Positions 17,330-25,819 of a stretch of DNA of 64,000 bases are shown here, piece by piece. How positions within the stretch are numbered: position 1 is the first letter of the stretch; every line of letters starts with the position of its first letter. The position numbers were made by a program, and so were the translations under genes. Source of the DNA: Pseudomonadota bacterium (GTDB taxonomy: Bacteria > Myxococcota > Myxococcia > Myxococcales > Myxococcaceae); assembly GCA_023423535.1 (NCBI GenBank), contig JAFAFL010000137.1:248001-312000 (forward strand), written 5' to 3'. The notes below the pieces were generated by a model. That model had not been told where the DNA came from. It searched no databases and worked only from the letters and a program-made list of their open reading frames with translations.

Positions 17330-17824
17330 ATGTCCGAACTCGAACTGGCCGAGACGTTGTCCAAGGAGTTGGAGAAGACGCGCTTCCCGAGTGTGTCCGA
17401 GCCCGCGGCGATGACGCTGTGGCGCGCGCCCCGGACCACGAACGACTGGCCGATGACGAGCTTCCAGTTCGCGGAGCTCATCGGCGCGGATCCCGAGGAG
17501 GACTGGCTCACCGCGAAGCCGTTCGGCGAGTTCATGAGCCCCATCACGGACGACGACGACGAGGACGCGGCCCCGGAGGAGCTGGAGAACGCCCGTCGGC
17601 TCATTGCGCTGTCGGAGCTGATGATCGCCCAGCTCTACTCGGTGCGCGTCTACCGCCGCGTCACCGACAAGTCGGAGCGCCCCTTCAAGGTGGAGTGCTT
17701 CGCGGTCGGCCGGCACGACTCGGGCGAGGTGATCGGCTTCCACACCACGATGGAGGACTACCTCGACGACGAGCTGTTCGAGCTCATCGGAGACGACGAG
17801 GACGAGGAGGGCGAAGAGGACTGA
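17330..17824 (+). CDS. Acidic protein, possibly nuclease A inhibitor (NuiA)-like
   Basis: 164 residues with a very acidic tail (EDEEGEED) and acidic central run (DDDDEDAAPEE). The order of motifs resembles the NuiA family: an N-terminal helix, FPSVSEP near residue 20, a central FAELIG helix followed by DWLTAKPFGEFM, and a C-terminal strand pair ending in the GEVIGFHTTMEDY region. NuiA proteins bind and block sugar-nonspecific nucleases. This reading is based on pattern memory and needs a profile search. No nuclease gene is adjacent. The gene is alone between divergent and convergent neighbours, with 127 bp upstream. Confidence 0.45.
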   Translation: MSELELAETLSKELEKTRFPSVSEPAAMTLWRAPRTTNDWPMTSFQFAELIGADPEEDWLTAKPFGEFMSPITDDDDEDAAPEELENARRLIALSELMIAQLYSVRVYRRVTDKSERPFKVECFAVGRHDSGEVIGFHTTMEDYLDDELFELIGDDEDEEGEED

Positions 17825-17830
17825 AAGGCC

Positions 17831-18739
17831 TCAGCCCTTCAACGTCCGCCGGAGCGCGTCGCGCAGATCGGGGGAGAGCCCTTCCTCTGCCAGCGCCAGG
17901 GCCTGCTTCGAGAGGAGCCGGTAGAGGGCCCCTACCTCGCCCGGGAGCGCGCGCTGGTGGGCCCGGACCACCTCCACGTCCCCGCGGCGAACGGGCCCGG
18001 TGAGGCCACCTGCGAGCCCACGGGCCTCCACGCCGCGCAGGGCGGAGCGGGAGAGGGGGAGGAGCGCCCGGAGCGCGTCGTCGGCGGGGACGCCCGCGTG
18101 GGCGAAGGCCTGCACCGCCGCACTGAGCAGCGACACCACGCCGCCCGCCGCGAGCACCGCGCCCGCGTGGTAGGCCGCGCGCTGCGCCTCGGAGACCTCG
18201 ATCACCGGCAGCCGCAGGTCCTCCGCCATCCGGCGCAGCAGCGACTTCAACGCGCGCCCGGTGGCGCTGATCGCGACGGTGTGACCCTCGAGCGGATCGC
18301 CCGGATCGCTCACCGCCACCAGCGGATGAAACGACCCGCGCATGCGCTTGTGCACCGCCGGCGCGTCGCCGAACACGGAGAGGGGAAGGGCGCCCGCGCA
18401 GTGCACCAGCGCCGTCTTCGGCCCGAGATCTTCGAGCATCGCAGCGGAGGCCTCGGCCACGGCCATGTCCGGCACCGCGAAGATCGCCAGCCGCGCAGTC
18501 TGCAGCGCCACGTCATCCGCGATGCGCAGGCCAAGGGACGCCGCGCGCCGCAATGACTCACCGGATCGCGGAAACACGCTCACCGGCCAGCCGCTCCTTG
18601 CGAGTCCCAGCGCCAATGCGCCGCCGACCCGCCCGAAGCCGACGATGACGACCGGCTCCCGCTCCTCCTGTTCGCGCGTCCGCGTCCGCCGTCTCGGCGT
18701 GGCAACGGTGGGCCGGGGCCGGGACGCGCGCGGGGACAT
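17831..18739 (-). CDS. Rossmann-like NAD(P)-binding protein with DUF2520 domain
   Basis: 302 residues. A basic 28-residue N-terminus precedes the dinucleotide-binding motif GFGRVGGALA near 34-43. The second half fits DUF2520, with the HPLVAV segment, RAAYHAGAVLAAGG and a helical C-terminal domain as in 6-phosphogluconate dehydrogenase-like proteins. Members are predicted oxidoreductases of unknown substrate. A later in-frame start would remove the basic tail, but the ATG at 18739 is the first and is kept. It ends 6 bp from the convergent acidic protein gene and begins 3 bp after the clp gene on the same strand, so it is likely co-transcribed with it. Confidence 0.8.
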   Translation of the reverse strand: MSPRASRPRPTVATPRRRTRTREQEEREPVVIVGFGRVGGALALGLARSGWPVSVFPRSGESLRRAASLGLRIADDVALQTARLAIFAVPDMAVAEASAAMLEDLGPKTALVHCAGALPLSVFGDAPAVHKRMRGSFHPLVAVSDPGDPLEGHTVAISATGRALKSLLRRMAEDLRLPVIEVSEAQRAAYHAGAVLAAGGVVSLLSAAVQAFAHAGVPADDALRALLPLSRSALRGVEARGLAGGLTGPVRRGDVEVVRAHQRALPGEVGALYRLLSKQALALAEEGLSPDLRDALRRTLKG

Positions 18740-18742
18740 GAC

Positions 18743-21247
18743 CTAGACCCTCCGCTCGCCGCGAAGGAAGGCGATCTCACCGCGCTTCACCACCGCCTGC
18801 ACGAGATCGCCGGAGAGGAAGTCGCCCGCGAGGATGCGCTCCGCCAAAGGCGCCTCCACCAGACGCTGCACGGTCTGCCGCATGGGCCTTGCGCCGAGCA
18901 TCGGATCGAAGCCGCCGCTCTGCAGCAGGTGGCCGATGACGTCGTCGCCCGCCTCGTAGGCGATGCCCTTCTCCGTCTCCAGCCGCTTGCTGCTCTCCGC
19001 CAGCAGCAGCGAGGCGATGCGCGCGACCTCTCCCTGCTGCAGCGGCCGGAACACGAGCCGCTCGTCGATCCGGTTCCACAGCTCAGGAGGCAGCGAACGC
19101 CGCGCCGCATCGGATGCCGCGCTCTCCGCCCGGGTCTGCTGCGCCTGTTCGTCGGCCGCGCTCGCGCCACCGAAGCCCATCGGCCGCGCCTTGCGCTCGA
19201 ACATCTCCGCGCCGAGGTTCGAGGTGAGGATGACCACCGTGTTGCTGAAGTCGATGTGCCGGCCCTTGCCGTCGGTCAGCCGGCCCTCCTCGAGCACCTG
19301 GAGGAGGAGCATGAGGACCTCGCGGTGCGCCTTGTCGATCTCGTCGAGCACCACCACCGACGACGGCCGCCTGCGCACCGGCTCGGTCAGCTGTCCGCCC
19401 TCGCCGAAGCCCACGTAGCCCGGGGGCGCACCGACGAGCCGCGAGACGCCGTGCGCCTCGGACAATTCGCTCATGTCCACCCGCACCAGCGCGTCGCGCG
19501 AACCGAAGAGCACGTCCGCCAGCGCGCGCGCCATCTCCGTCTTGCCCACGCCGGTCGGGCCGAGGAAGAGGAACGATCCCATCGGCCTGCGCGAGGCGAA
19601 GCCGGCGTAGTTGCGCCGCACCACCCGCGCGATCCGTGCCACCGCGTCCTCGTGGCCGATCACCCGCTGCCCGAGATCCTCTTCCAGCTTCAGCAGCCGC
19701 GCGGTGTCGCCCATCAGCAGGCGGTCCTCGGGGATGCCGGCGAGCCGCGCGACGATCCGGCCCACGTCGTCCGGCGTCACCACGCTCTTCGCCTCACGAC
19801 GGCAGCGCGAGCCGGCGAGGTCCACGATGCTGATCGCCTTGTCCGGCAGGAACCGGTCCGAGACGTACTTCGCCGCCAGCGACGCCGCGGCCACCAGCGA
19901 CTCGCGCTCGTAGCGCACGCGGTGGTGCGACTCGTAGCGGCTGATGACCCCGCCGAGGATCTCCACCGTCTCCGGCACCGACGGCTCCTTCACCACCACC
20001 GGCGTGAAGCGCCGCTCCAGCGCCGGATCCTGGGAGATGAACTTGCGGAACTCGTCGTGCGTGGTCGCGCCGATGCAGGGGAAGTCCCCGCGGCTCATCG
20101 CGCTCTTCAGCTCGTTCGCCGCGTCCTGCGGTCCTTCGCCGGAGGAGCCCGCGCCGATCAGCGTGTGGATCTCGTCGATGAAGACGACCACCCGGCCCTC
20201 GGCCTTGCGGACCTCGTCCTTCAAGCCGTTGAGCTTCTCGCTGAACGAGCCGCGCAGCTGCGTCCCGGCGACGAGCGTGGCCATGTCCAGCTCGATGAGG
20301 ATCTTGTCGCCGACGCCACCGCCGCCGCCGAGCGACCGCAGCAGCTGCGCCACGCCCTCCACCACCGCGGTCTTGCCCACGCCGGGCTCGCCCACGAGGC
20401 ACGGGTTGTTCGTGCGCCGCTTGCCGAGGATGTCGATCACCTCGTCGATCTCGCGCTCGCGGCCGATCACCGGATCGAGCTCCCCGCGCGCCGCCGCCAC
20501 CGTGAGGTTCCGGCCCAGCGAGGTCAGCATCGGGTACTCGCGCGCGTCGAGCTCCAGCGCGTGCGCACCCGCGAAGCCGCTCCCCGACGAGGCGGCACGC
20601 TGCGGCGCCGGGGCGGGGGAGGCGAGCGCCTGGGGCCGGACTTCCGGCGCAGGCTCACGCTCACGCTCCGGCTCGGCGTCCCCGTCCACGTCGATCAGAT
20701 CGCGCAGCGAGTGCACGAGCGTCGGCGCGGGCGCAGGCGGCGGAGGGGCCGGCGTCGCAAGGGCCACCGGCGCAGGCGCGGCGCGGGTGGCGGTGAGCGC
20801 GCCGGAGGGCGGGCGGGTCGGAGCGCTGCGCCCGAGCTGCAGCTTCCGGGGCATCCGCCCGCTCAGGTAGTAGGAGAGCGCGGTGTTCCGCAGCACGGTG
20901 AGGTCGAGTCCCACCCTCTGAAGGAGTTCCTGCGCCGCGCACCGCATCCGCGTGGTGGCGATGAGGAAGTGCAGCGTGTCCGCCTCGGTGCAGCCGCAGT
21001 TCCGGGCGATCTCGCGGGACCGCGTGCACAGCTCGCGGAGCAGCCCCTCCTGTTCGCGCGGCGCCGTGGTCAGCGCCTGCAGCAGCGCGTCCTCGTCGAT
21101 CCCGCGCTCTTTGAGGAGGAGCTGCGCGCGGTTCTCCACCGTGAACGCGGCCAGAAGGACGTGTGCCGTCGTCAGCCGCTGCGACACGCTCTGCGCGATG
21201 TCCTCGGCCTCGGCGAGAACCTGAACAAAATCCGTGCTGTCGACCAT
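18743..21247 (-). CDS. ClpA/ClpC-type AAA+ unfoldase
   Basis: 834 residues from the ATG at 21247, which has GGGGA 5 bp upstream; a longer frame to 21406 is not convincing. The Clp N-domain spans about 1-140, then a Pro/Ala-rich linker to 225. NBD1 has Walker A GEPGVGKT (286-293) and the DEIHTL Walker B; NBD2 has GPTGVGKT (563-570) and LDEIDKAH. No ClpB/ClpC middle domain lies between them, which is ClpA-like. In NBD2 the loop MGFGG at about 690 sits where ClpA/ClpC carry their ClpP-binding I/L/V-G-F/L loop. No ClpP or ClpS gene is nearby. Substrate targeting is unknown. Confidence 0.88.
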   Translation of the reverse strand: MVDSTDFVQVLAEAEDIAQSVSQRLTTAHVLLAAFTVENRAQLLLKERGIDEDALLQALTTAPREQEGLLRELCTRSREIARNCGCTEADTLHFLIATTRMRCAAQELLQRVGLDLTVLRNTALSYYLSGRMPRKLQLGRSAPTRPPSGALTATRAAPAPVALATPAPPPPAPAPTLVHSLRDLIDVDGDAEPEREREPAPEVRPQALASPAPAPQRAASSGSGFAGAHALELDAREYPMLTSLGRNLTVAAARGELDPVIGREREIDEVIDILGKRRTNNPCLVGEPGVGKTAVVEGVAQLLRSLGGGGGVGDKILIELDMATLVAGTQLRGSFSEKLNGLKDEVRKAEGRVVVFIDEIHTLIGAGSSGEGPQDAANELKSAMSRGDFPCIGATTHDEFRKFISQDPALERRFTPVVVKEPSVPETVEILGGVISRYESHHRVRYERESLVAAASLAAKYVSDRFLPDKAISIVDLAGSRCRREAKSVVTPDDVGRIVARLAGIPEDRLLMGDTARLLKLEEDLGQRVIGHEDAVARIARVVRRNYAGFASRRPMGSFLFLGPTGVGKTEMARALADVLFGSRDALVRVDMSELSEAHGVSRLVGAPPGYVGFGEGGQLTEPVRRRPSSVVVLDEIDKAHREVLMLLLQVLEEGRLTDGKGRHIDFSNTVVILTSNLGAEMFERKARPMGFGGASAADEQAQQTRAESAASDAARRSLPPELWNRIDERLVFRPLQQGEVARIASLLLAESSKRLETEKGIAYEAGDDVIGHLLQSGGFDPMLGARPMRQTVQRLVEAPLAERILAGDFLSGDLVQAVVKRGEIAFLRGERRV

Positions 21248-21420
21248 CTCGAATCCCCGCTCCCGCGCGGGAGGATGACACACCCCAGATCCCCTGCAAA
21301 ACTTTCCGCTACGGCCTGCTACAGGTGCCCGCCGCGTATGGGGACCATGAGGTTTTCTCTCATCCAGACAGCGGATCTTCGACAGAGCCTTTCGCCCACA
21401 TGCCATTAGATCGCGCGCCC

Positions 21421-22416
21421 ATGACTTCCATTGGCAGTGTCGGCTTGTGGTCGGTGTTCCTCATCGCGGTGGCGGTGATGCTTGCGCTCGACCTCGGCGT
21501 CTTCCACCGCAAGGCCCACGCGCCCTCGTTCCGCGAGGCGGCGATCTGGAGCGTGGTCTGGGTGAGCCTCTCGCTCGTCTTCAACGCGCTCGTCTGGTGG
21601 CGCGCGGGTGCCCAGCCGGCGATCGAGTTCCTCACCGCCTACGTGGTGGAGAAGTCCCTCTCCGTCGACAACATCTTCGTCTTCGCGGTGATCTTCACCA
21701 CCCTGAAGATCCCGTCGCTCTACCAGCACCGGGTCCTCTTCTGGGGCATCCTCACGGCGCTCATCCTGCGCGCGGTGATGATCTTCGCCGGCGCCGCGCT
21801 GCTCGACCGCTTCCACTGGCTCATCTACGTCTTCGGCGCGTTCCTCCTCATCACCGGCCTCAAGCTCCTCAACTCCTGGCGCAAGGGCGAGGAGGAGGAA
21901 GCAGAGGGCGAGGGCTGGGCGATGCGCACCACCCGCAAGCTCATCCCCGTCTCCGAGCGCTTCGACGGCTCGCGCTTCTTCACGGTGCAGAACGGCAAGC
22001 GGGTGGCCACGCCGCTGCTGCTGGCGCTGATCGTCGTCGAGATCAGCGACGTCCTCTTCGCGCTCGACTCCATCCCCGCGGTGTTCGCGGTCACGCGCGA
22101 TCCGTTCATCGTCTTCTCCTCGAACATCTTCGCCATCCTCGGCCTGCGCTCGCTGTTCTTCCTCCTCGCCGGGATGCTCGACAAGTTCACCCACCTCAAG
22201 GCGGGCCTGTCGCTGGTGCTCGTGTTCGTGGGCGTGAAGATGATCGGCATCGACTTCGTGAAGGTCCCGCCGGCGATCTCGCTGGGGATCATCACGCTGC
22301 TGCTCGCCGGCTCGATCTTTCTTCCGCTCCTGCGCAAGGGCCGGACGGACGGAGCGGCCGCAGCGCCCGTTCCCGCCCCGGCGCCGGCGGTCGGCAACGA
22401 GCCCGAGCAGCGCTGA
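21421..22416 (+). CDS. TerC-family membrane protein
   Basis: 331 residues from the ATG at 21421 (an ATG at 21400 is also in frame). TerC proteins are integral membrane proteins linked to metal, often manganese, homeostasis and to metallation of exported proteins. About nine hydrophobic helices are visible. The family acidic motifs are EKSLSVDNIFVF near residue 80 and EISDVLFALDSIPAVFA near 215. An acidic loop (GEEEEAEGEG) lies at about 155-165. The promoter region is the 173 bp facing the clp gene; no manganese riboswitch fold was found there by eye. The LysR-type nhaR gene follows by 30 bp. Confidence 0.9.
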   Translation: MTSIGSVGLWSVFLIAVAVMLALDLGVFHRKAHAPSFREAAIWSVVWVSLSLVFNALVWWRAGAQPAIEFLTAYVVEKSLSVDNIFVFAVIFTTLKIPSLYQHRVLFWGILTALILRAVMIFAGAALLDRFHWLIYVFGAFLLITGLKLLNSWRKGEEEEAEGEGWAMRTTRKLIPVSERFDGSRFFTVQNGKRVATPLLLALIVVEISDVLFALDSIPAVFAVTRDPFIVFSSNIFAILGLRSLFFLLAGMLDKFTHLKAGLSLVLVFVGVKMIGIDFVKVPPAISLGIITLLLAGSIFLPLLRKGRTDGAAAAPVPAPAPAVGNEPEQR

Positions 22417-22446
22417 CGCCGGGCGCTCGAGGAGCCCTACGACCGC

Positions 22447-23352
22447 ATGAGCTGGCTGAACTACCACCACCTTCATTACTTCTGGACGGTGGCGCGGGTG
22501 GGCAGCGTCGCGGGGGCGGCGCGCGAGCTGTGCGTGTCGCAGCCCACGATCAGCGCGCAGGTGAAGTCGCTGGAGGCGGAGTTCGGGCACGCGCTGCTGC
22601 AGCGGCGGGGACGCGGGCTCGTGCTGACGGATGCGGGACGGGTGGCCTTCGGCTACGCGGACGAGATCTTCCGGCTCGGGCGCGAGCTGCAGGGACAGAT
22701 GGCCGGCAACGCGCGCGGCCCGAAGCGGCGGGTCCGGCTCACCGCGGGCGTGGTGGAGGTCCTGCCGAAGCTCGTGGCCGAGCGCCTCCTGCAGCCGGCG
22801 GTGGAGAACGTGCCGTCGCTGGCGCTGGAGTGCCGCGAGGGCGCGCTGCCGGACCTTCTCGCGCGGCTGGCGGTGCACGAACTGGACGTGGTGCTCTCGG
22901 ATGCGCCGGCCACGCCGGACGTCCGGGTGAAGGTGTTCAACCACCTCCTCGGTGAGACGGGGGTGACGTTTCTCGGCGCCGCGGAGTTCGGCCACCTGAA
23001 GGACGGCTTCCCCCGCTCTCTCTCGGACGCGCCGATGCTCCTGCCCACGCCGGCCTCGCACCTGCGCCGCGCGCTGGACGACTGGTTCGCGCAGCTCGGC
23101 CTGCAGCCGGAGGTCGTCGGCGAGTTCGACGACAGCGCGTTGTTGACGGTGTTCGGTCATCGGGGCATGGGGATTTTTCCGGTGCCCACGGCGATAGAGG
23201 CGGCGGTGCAGGGGAACGCAGCGCTGACGGTGCTCGGCAGGACGACCGAGGTCACGGAGCGCTACTACGCCATCTCCGCGGAGCGCCGGTTGCGGCACGC
23301 GGCGGTGGCGGCGGTGGTGGACGCAGCGAGGACTCAGCTGTTCGCGCGGTAG
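22447..23352 (+). CDS. nhaR: NhaR-type LysR-family transcriptional activator
   Basis: 301 residues. The N-terminus WLNYHHLHYFWTVARVGS is diagnostic of NhaR, which activates the sodium/proton antiporter gene nhaA in enteric bacteria in response to sodium. The HTH covers about 20-60 (SQPTISAQVKSLE), followed by the effector domain. No nhaA is nearby; the flanking genes are TerC and DedA membrane proteins, so the regulon may differ here. Co-directional with terC (30 bp) and the DedA gene (25 bp), probably one transcript. Confidence 0.9.
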   Translation: MSWLNYHHLHYFWTVARVGSVAGAARELCVSQPTISAQVKSLEAEFGHALLQRRGRGLVLTDAGRVAFGYADEIFRLGRELQGQMAGNARGPKRRVRLTAGVVEVLPKLVAERLLQPAVENVPSLALECREGALPDLLARLAVHELDVVLSDAPATPDVRVKVFNHLLGETGVTFLGAAEFGHLKDGFPRSLSDAPMLLPTPASHLRRALDDWFAQLGLQPEVVGEFDDSALLTVFGHRGMGIFPVPTAIEAAVQGNAALTVLGRTTEVTERYYAISAERRLRHAAVAAVVDAARTQLFAR

Positions 23353-23377
23353 CAGAGCCGCGCTGGGAGAAGGACAC

Positions 23378-24040
23378 GTGGAAGAGGTACTGAAGGAGCT
23401 GCTGCTGGGCCGCGAGGGCATCTTCGCCTACGCCACGGTCTTCGGCATCCTCCTGATCTGCGGGCTCGGGGTGCCGCTGCCGGAGGACATCGCGCTGCTG
23501 CTCGGCGGGTACCTCGCGCATGCCGGCGCCGCGAACGTCTGGGTGATGGTGGCGGTCGGCTACGTCGGCATCGCGGTGGGCGACTCGATGATCTTCGCCG
23601 CGGGCCGCAGGATGGGGAGGCGCTACGGCGGCGCCCGCGAAGGCTTCTGGGCGAAGGTCCTCACCGAGAAGAAACGGGAGAAGGTCCGCGAGCTCTACGC
23701 AAAGTGGGGCCCGCAGGTGGTACTGGTGGCGCGCTTTCTCCCCGGCCTGCGCGCGGTGGCGTTCTTCACCGCCGGCTCGACGGGGATGCGCTACCTGACC
23801 TTCCTCTTCTACGACAGCGTGGCCGCGCTCGCCTCCGCGCCGATCTTCGTGCTGCTCGGCTATAAGTTCGGCGGCGAGCTCGACGCGCTGGTGGACCGGA
23901 TCAAGAAGGGCCAGCTCTCCGCCATCGCCACCGTGGCCGCGGTGGCGCTGATCTGGTTCGGCTGGCGCATGTTCAAGGCGCGCCGGGCAAAGCGGGCGGA
24001 GGCGAAGGCCGCCGCCAGCGCGGATCAGCTGCCGAAGTAG
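23378..24040 (+). CDS. DedA-family membrane protein
   Basis: 220 residues starting with GTG at 23378, preceded by AGAAGGA. DedA proteins belong to the VTT/SNARE-associated family; members act as lipid scramblases or carriers for undecaprenyl phosphate and are linked to proton-motive-force dependent drug and pH tolerance. The family motifs GLGVPLPED (about 32-40) with GGYLA, and F-x(2)-G-x-R-x(2)-F in VARFLPGLRAVAFFTAG (about 115-130) are clear. Four or five hydrophobic helices, and a basic C-terminal tail. Its 3' end overlaps the convergent ExoD gene by 16 bp. Confidence 0.88.
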   Translation: MEEVLKELLLGREGIFAYATVFGILLICGLGVPLPEDIALLLGGYLAHAGAANVWVMVAVGYVGIAVGDSMIFAAGRRMGRRYGGAREGFWAKVLTEKKREKVRELYAKWGPQVVLVARFLPGLRAVAFFTAGSTGMRYLTFLFYDSVAALASAPIFVLLGYKFGGELDALVDRIKKGQLSAIATVAAVALIWFGWRMFKARRAKRAEAKAAASADQLPK

Positions 24041-24663
24041 GCGCCGAGCCCGCGGCCTGCCGCCACCGCGCCGAACGCGAGCACGCCGAAGTAGGCGAGC
24101 GTGGCGAGGATCGCGAGGTAGCCGAGGAGGATCACCAGCCCGTCCCGCTGCAGCATGCCGAGCGAGAGCAGCAGCGCGGCGGCGGCGGGCAGGGTGTTGC
24201 TGAAGGGGATGGGCGCCAGCGGGAGCACGAGCAGCACGCCCGCGAAGGAGAGCGCCAGCCCGTTGATCCGGTTGAGGGTCGCGCCGTGGGTCAGCGCGCC
24301 GAGCCTCGGCCGGCTCCACTTGTCGAGCCGGAGCATGAGGCGCTCGCCGCGCTCCAGCGCGTTCGACAGCGAGTCCGACTTGATCATCCGCCGGCGCAGG
24401 CGCGAGGGCACCCAGGGCACCCGGTCGAGCACCACGCCGAAGCCGATGAGGATGAGCACGAGGCCGAACGCGGTGGACACGCCGGGGATGGAGACGGGGA
24501 GAAGGAAGGGCAGGCAGAACACGAGCGCCGCGACCAGCGCCCCCTGGTGACCGAGCCGCTCGAGGAGATCGCCCAGCGTCAGGCCCTCGCTGGGGAGGTT
24601 CTGGCGCAGGTTGCGCATCAGGGAGGAGACGGGCGCGGGCGTGGTGGGTGCAGGTGCAGACAT
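24025..24663 (-). CDS. ExoD-family membrane protein
   Basis: 212 residues. ExoD-type proteins were first linked to exopolysaccharide synthesis and alkali tolerance in rhizobia; the biochemical role is unknown. Family features are the N-terminal SEGLTLGDLLERLGHQG, LPFLLPVSIPGVSTAFG, and a central polar segment with LDKWSRPRLG, followed by three hydrophobic helices (residues 130-205). The ATG at 24663 is used because longer frames upstream add a low-complexity, non-matching tail. It ends inside the 3' end of the DedA gene (16-bp overlap). Confidence 0.85.
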   Translation of the reverse strand: MSAPAPTTPAPVSSLMRNLRQNLPSEGLTLGDLLERLGHQGALVAALVFCLPFLLPVSIPGVSTAFGLVLILIGFGVVLDRVPWVPSRLRRRMIKSDSLSNALERGERLMLRLDKWSRPRLGALTHGATLNRINGLALSFAGVLLVLPLAPIPFSNTLPAAAALLLSLGMLQRDGLVILLGYLAILATLAYFGVLAFGAVAAGRGLGAYFGS

Positions 24664-24699
24664 GGCGGCGGATGGTAGGCGCGGGTTCGTCATCAATCC

Positions 24700-24725
24700 A
24701 GCGTGAGCACACATGTACGCACGCT
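24700..24725. promoter_or_regulatory. Imperfect palindrome upstream of the ExoD gene
   Basis: A 26-bp region with outer arms AGCGTG and CACGCT and ten of thirteen positions mirrored. Read on the minus strand it contains GTGCGTACAT, which also occurs upstream of the ECF sigma gene at 46.4 kb. It lies 37-62 bp before the ExoD start. Operator function is inference; no known consensus is matched. Confidence 0.3.
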
Positions 24726-24763
24726 CTCCCGGCCCCTCCGGCTGAGGTCGCACGGCTGCTGCG

Positions 24764-25732
24764 CTACGGGCCGGGCTCGTTCGGTGGTGGCTGGTGGTGC
24801 CGCCGCGGATGGACTTCGATCGCGCGCCCCTTCGCCCGGGTGAACTCGTCGTCGGTGAGCACCCCGCGCGCGTGCAATTCCGCGAGCCGCTCCAGCTCCT
24901 CCGCGAGGCTCGGCGCGCGCCCGAAGGCGGTCCGCCGGGCGTGCCGCCGCTCCCGCTCCTCGTCGCCCTTCGCGTCCTCTTCTTCTTCGTCCTCTTCATC
25001 GTCGTCCTCGTGCGGCCCGAGCGAGAGGATCGCGGAGCTGAGGCTGGAGGAGAGGACGGCGATGAGGCCGATGCCCATGACCATGAGCAGCGAGGCGACG
25101 ATGCGCGCAGCCGTGGTCTGCGGGGTGATGTCTCCGTAGCCGACGGTGGTGGTGGTGACGACCGCCCACCACAGCGAGTCCCCGAAGCTGTCGAACCGGG
25201 GGTTGTCGTCCCGCTCCAGCAGCCAGACGACGGCGGCGAGAAAGCTCACCACGAAGAAGGAGATGACCCCGGTGTAGCCGATGCGGCTGTGGTGGAAGAG
25301 CGCGTAGAAGAAGGCGATCGTCCTGCGCGCGCGGCGGAACACCATCGACATCCGCAGCAGGCGGAGCAGGCGCGTGAACCGGAGCAGCTGCGCCACGCGA
25401 AGGAAGGCGAAGGTCTCCGCGTAGAGCGGCACGAGGCCCGGGATCTCGAACCAGCGGGACTTCAGCCACGTCGTGCGGTCCTCCGCGCGCACGAAGCCCA
25501 CGACGAGATCGATCGCGAAGATGGCGACGATCACCGCGTCCACCGCCGCCGCGATCTTGAACCGGGAGTCCGGCCAGCGCAGGCCCTCGAGGTGTACCCA
25601 GGCGATGATCCCCACGCTCACCAGCGCGAGCAGGCTCAGCCCCGCGTCGCGCGCCGTCGCGCGTTCCACCGGCTGCTTCCCGCCGGAGGCTCGTCCTCCC
25701 GAGCGCGGGCGCCTGTGCCTGAGACGCTTCAT
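24764..25732 (-). CDS. Voltage-gated-type potassium channel with C-terminal SHOCT domain
   Basis: 322 residues. Six hydrophobic helices at about 33-215. The S4-like region LLRFTRLLRLLRMSMVFRRARR (about 120-140) has regularly spaced arginines, so voltage sensing is plausible. The selectivity filter TTVGYGD lies near residue 196, as in K+ channels. The cytoplasmic tail has an acidic run (EDDDEEDEEEED) and then a short helical hairpin, LAELHARGVLTDDEFTRAKGR, matching the SHOCT oligomerisation domain. The channel is full length for the Kv-like family. It reads into the ExoD gene after 100 bp and is divergent from the DUF692 gene by 87 bp. Confidence 0.9.
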   Translation of the reverse strand: MKRLRHRRPRSGGRASGGKQPVERATARDAGLSLLALVSVGIIAWVHLEGLRWPDSRFKIAAAVDAVIVAIFAIDLVVGFVRAEDRTTWLKSRWFEIPGLVPLYAETFAFLRVAQLLRFTRLLRLLRMSMVFRRARRTIAFFYALFHHSRIGYTGVISFFVVSFLAAVVWLLERDDNPRFDSFGDSLWWAVVTTTTVGYGDITPQTTAARIVASLLMVMGIGLIAVLSSSLSSAILSLGPHEDDDEEDEEEEDAKGDEERERRHARRTAFGRAPSLAEELERLAELHARGVLTDDEFTRAKGRAIEVHPRRHHQPPPNEPGP

Positions 25733-25819
25733 CCGCAGCCGACCCTAGCCGTGCGCCGCACGCCGCAGCGGAGGCGTGTGCCGTGGACGTGCGCTGCCTG
25801 ACGGGCTAGCTCCCCCACC

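Noticed and set aside
18929..21409. Long plus-strand frame opposite the clp gene
   Set aside because: Antisense to an intact AAA+ protein and lacks any recognisable domain.
21248..21420. Possible manganese riboswitch (yybP-ykoY type) upstream of the TerC gene
   Set aside because: TerC genes are often controlled by this riboswitch, but no matching conserved stem or loop sequence could be found by eye in the 173 bp; the only palindrome there (CTCCCGCGCGGGAG) is next to the clp start codon.
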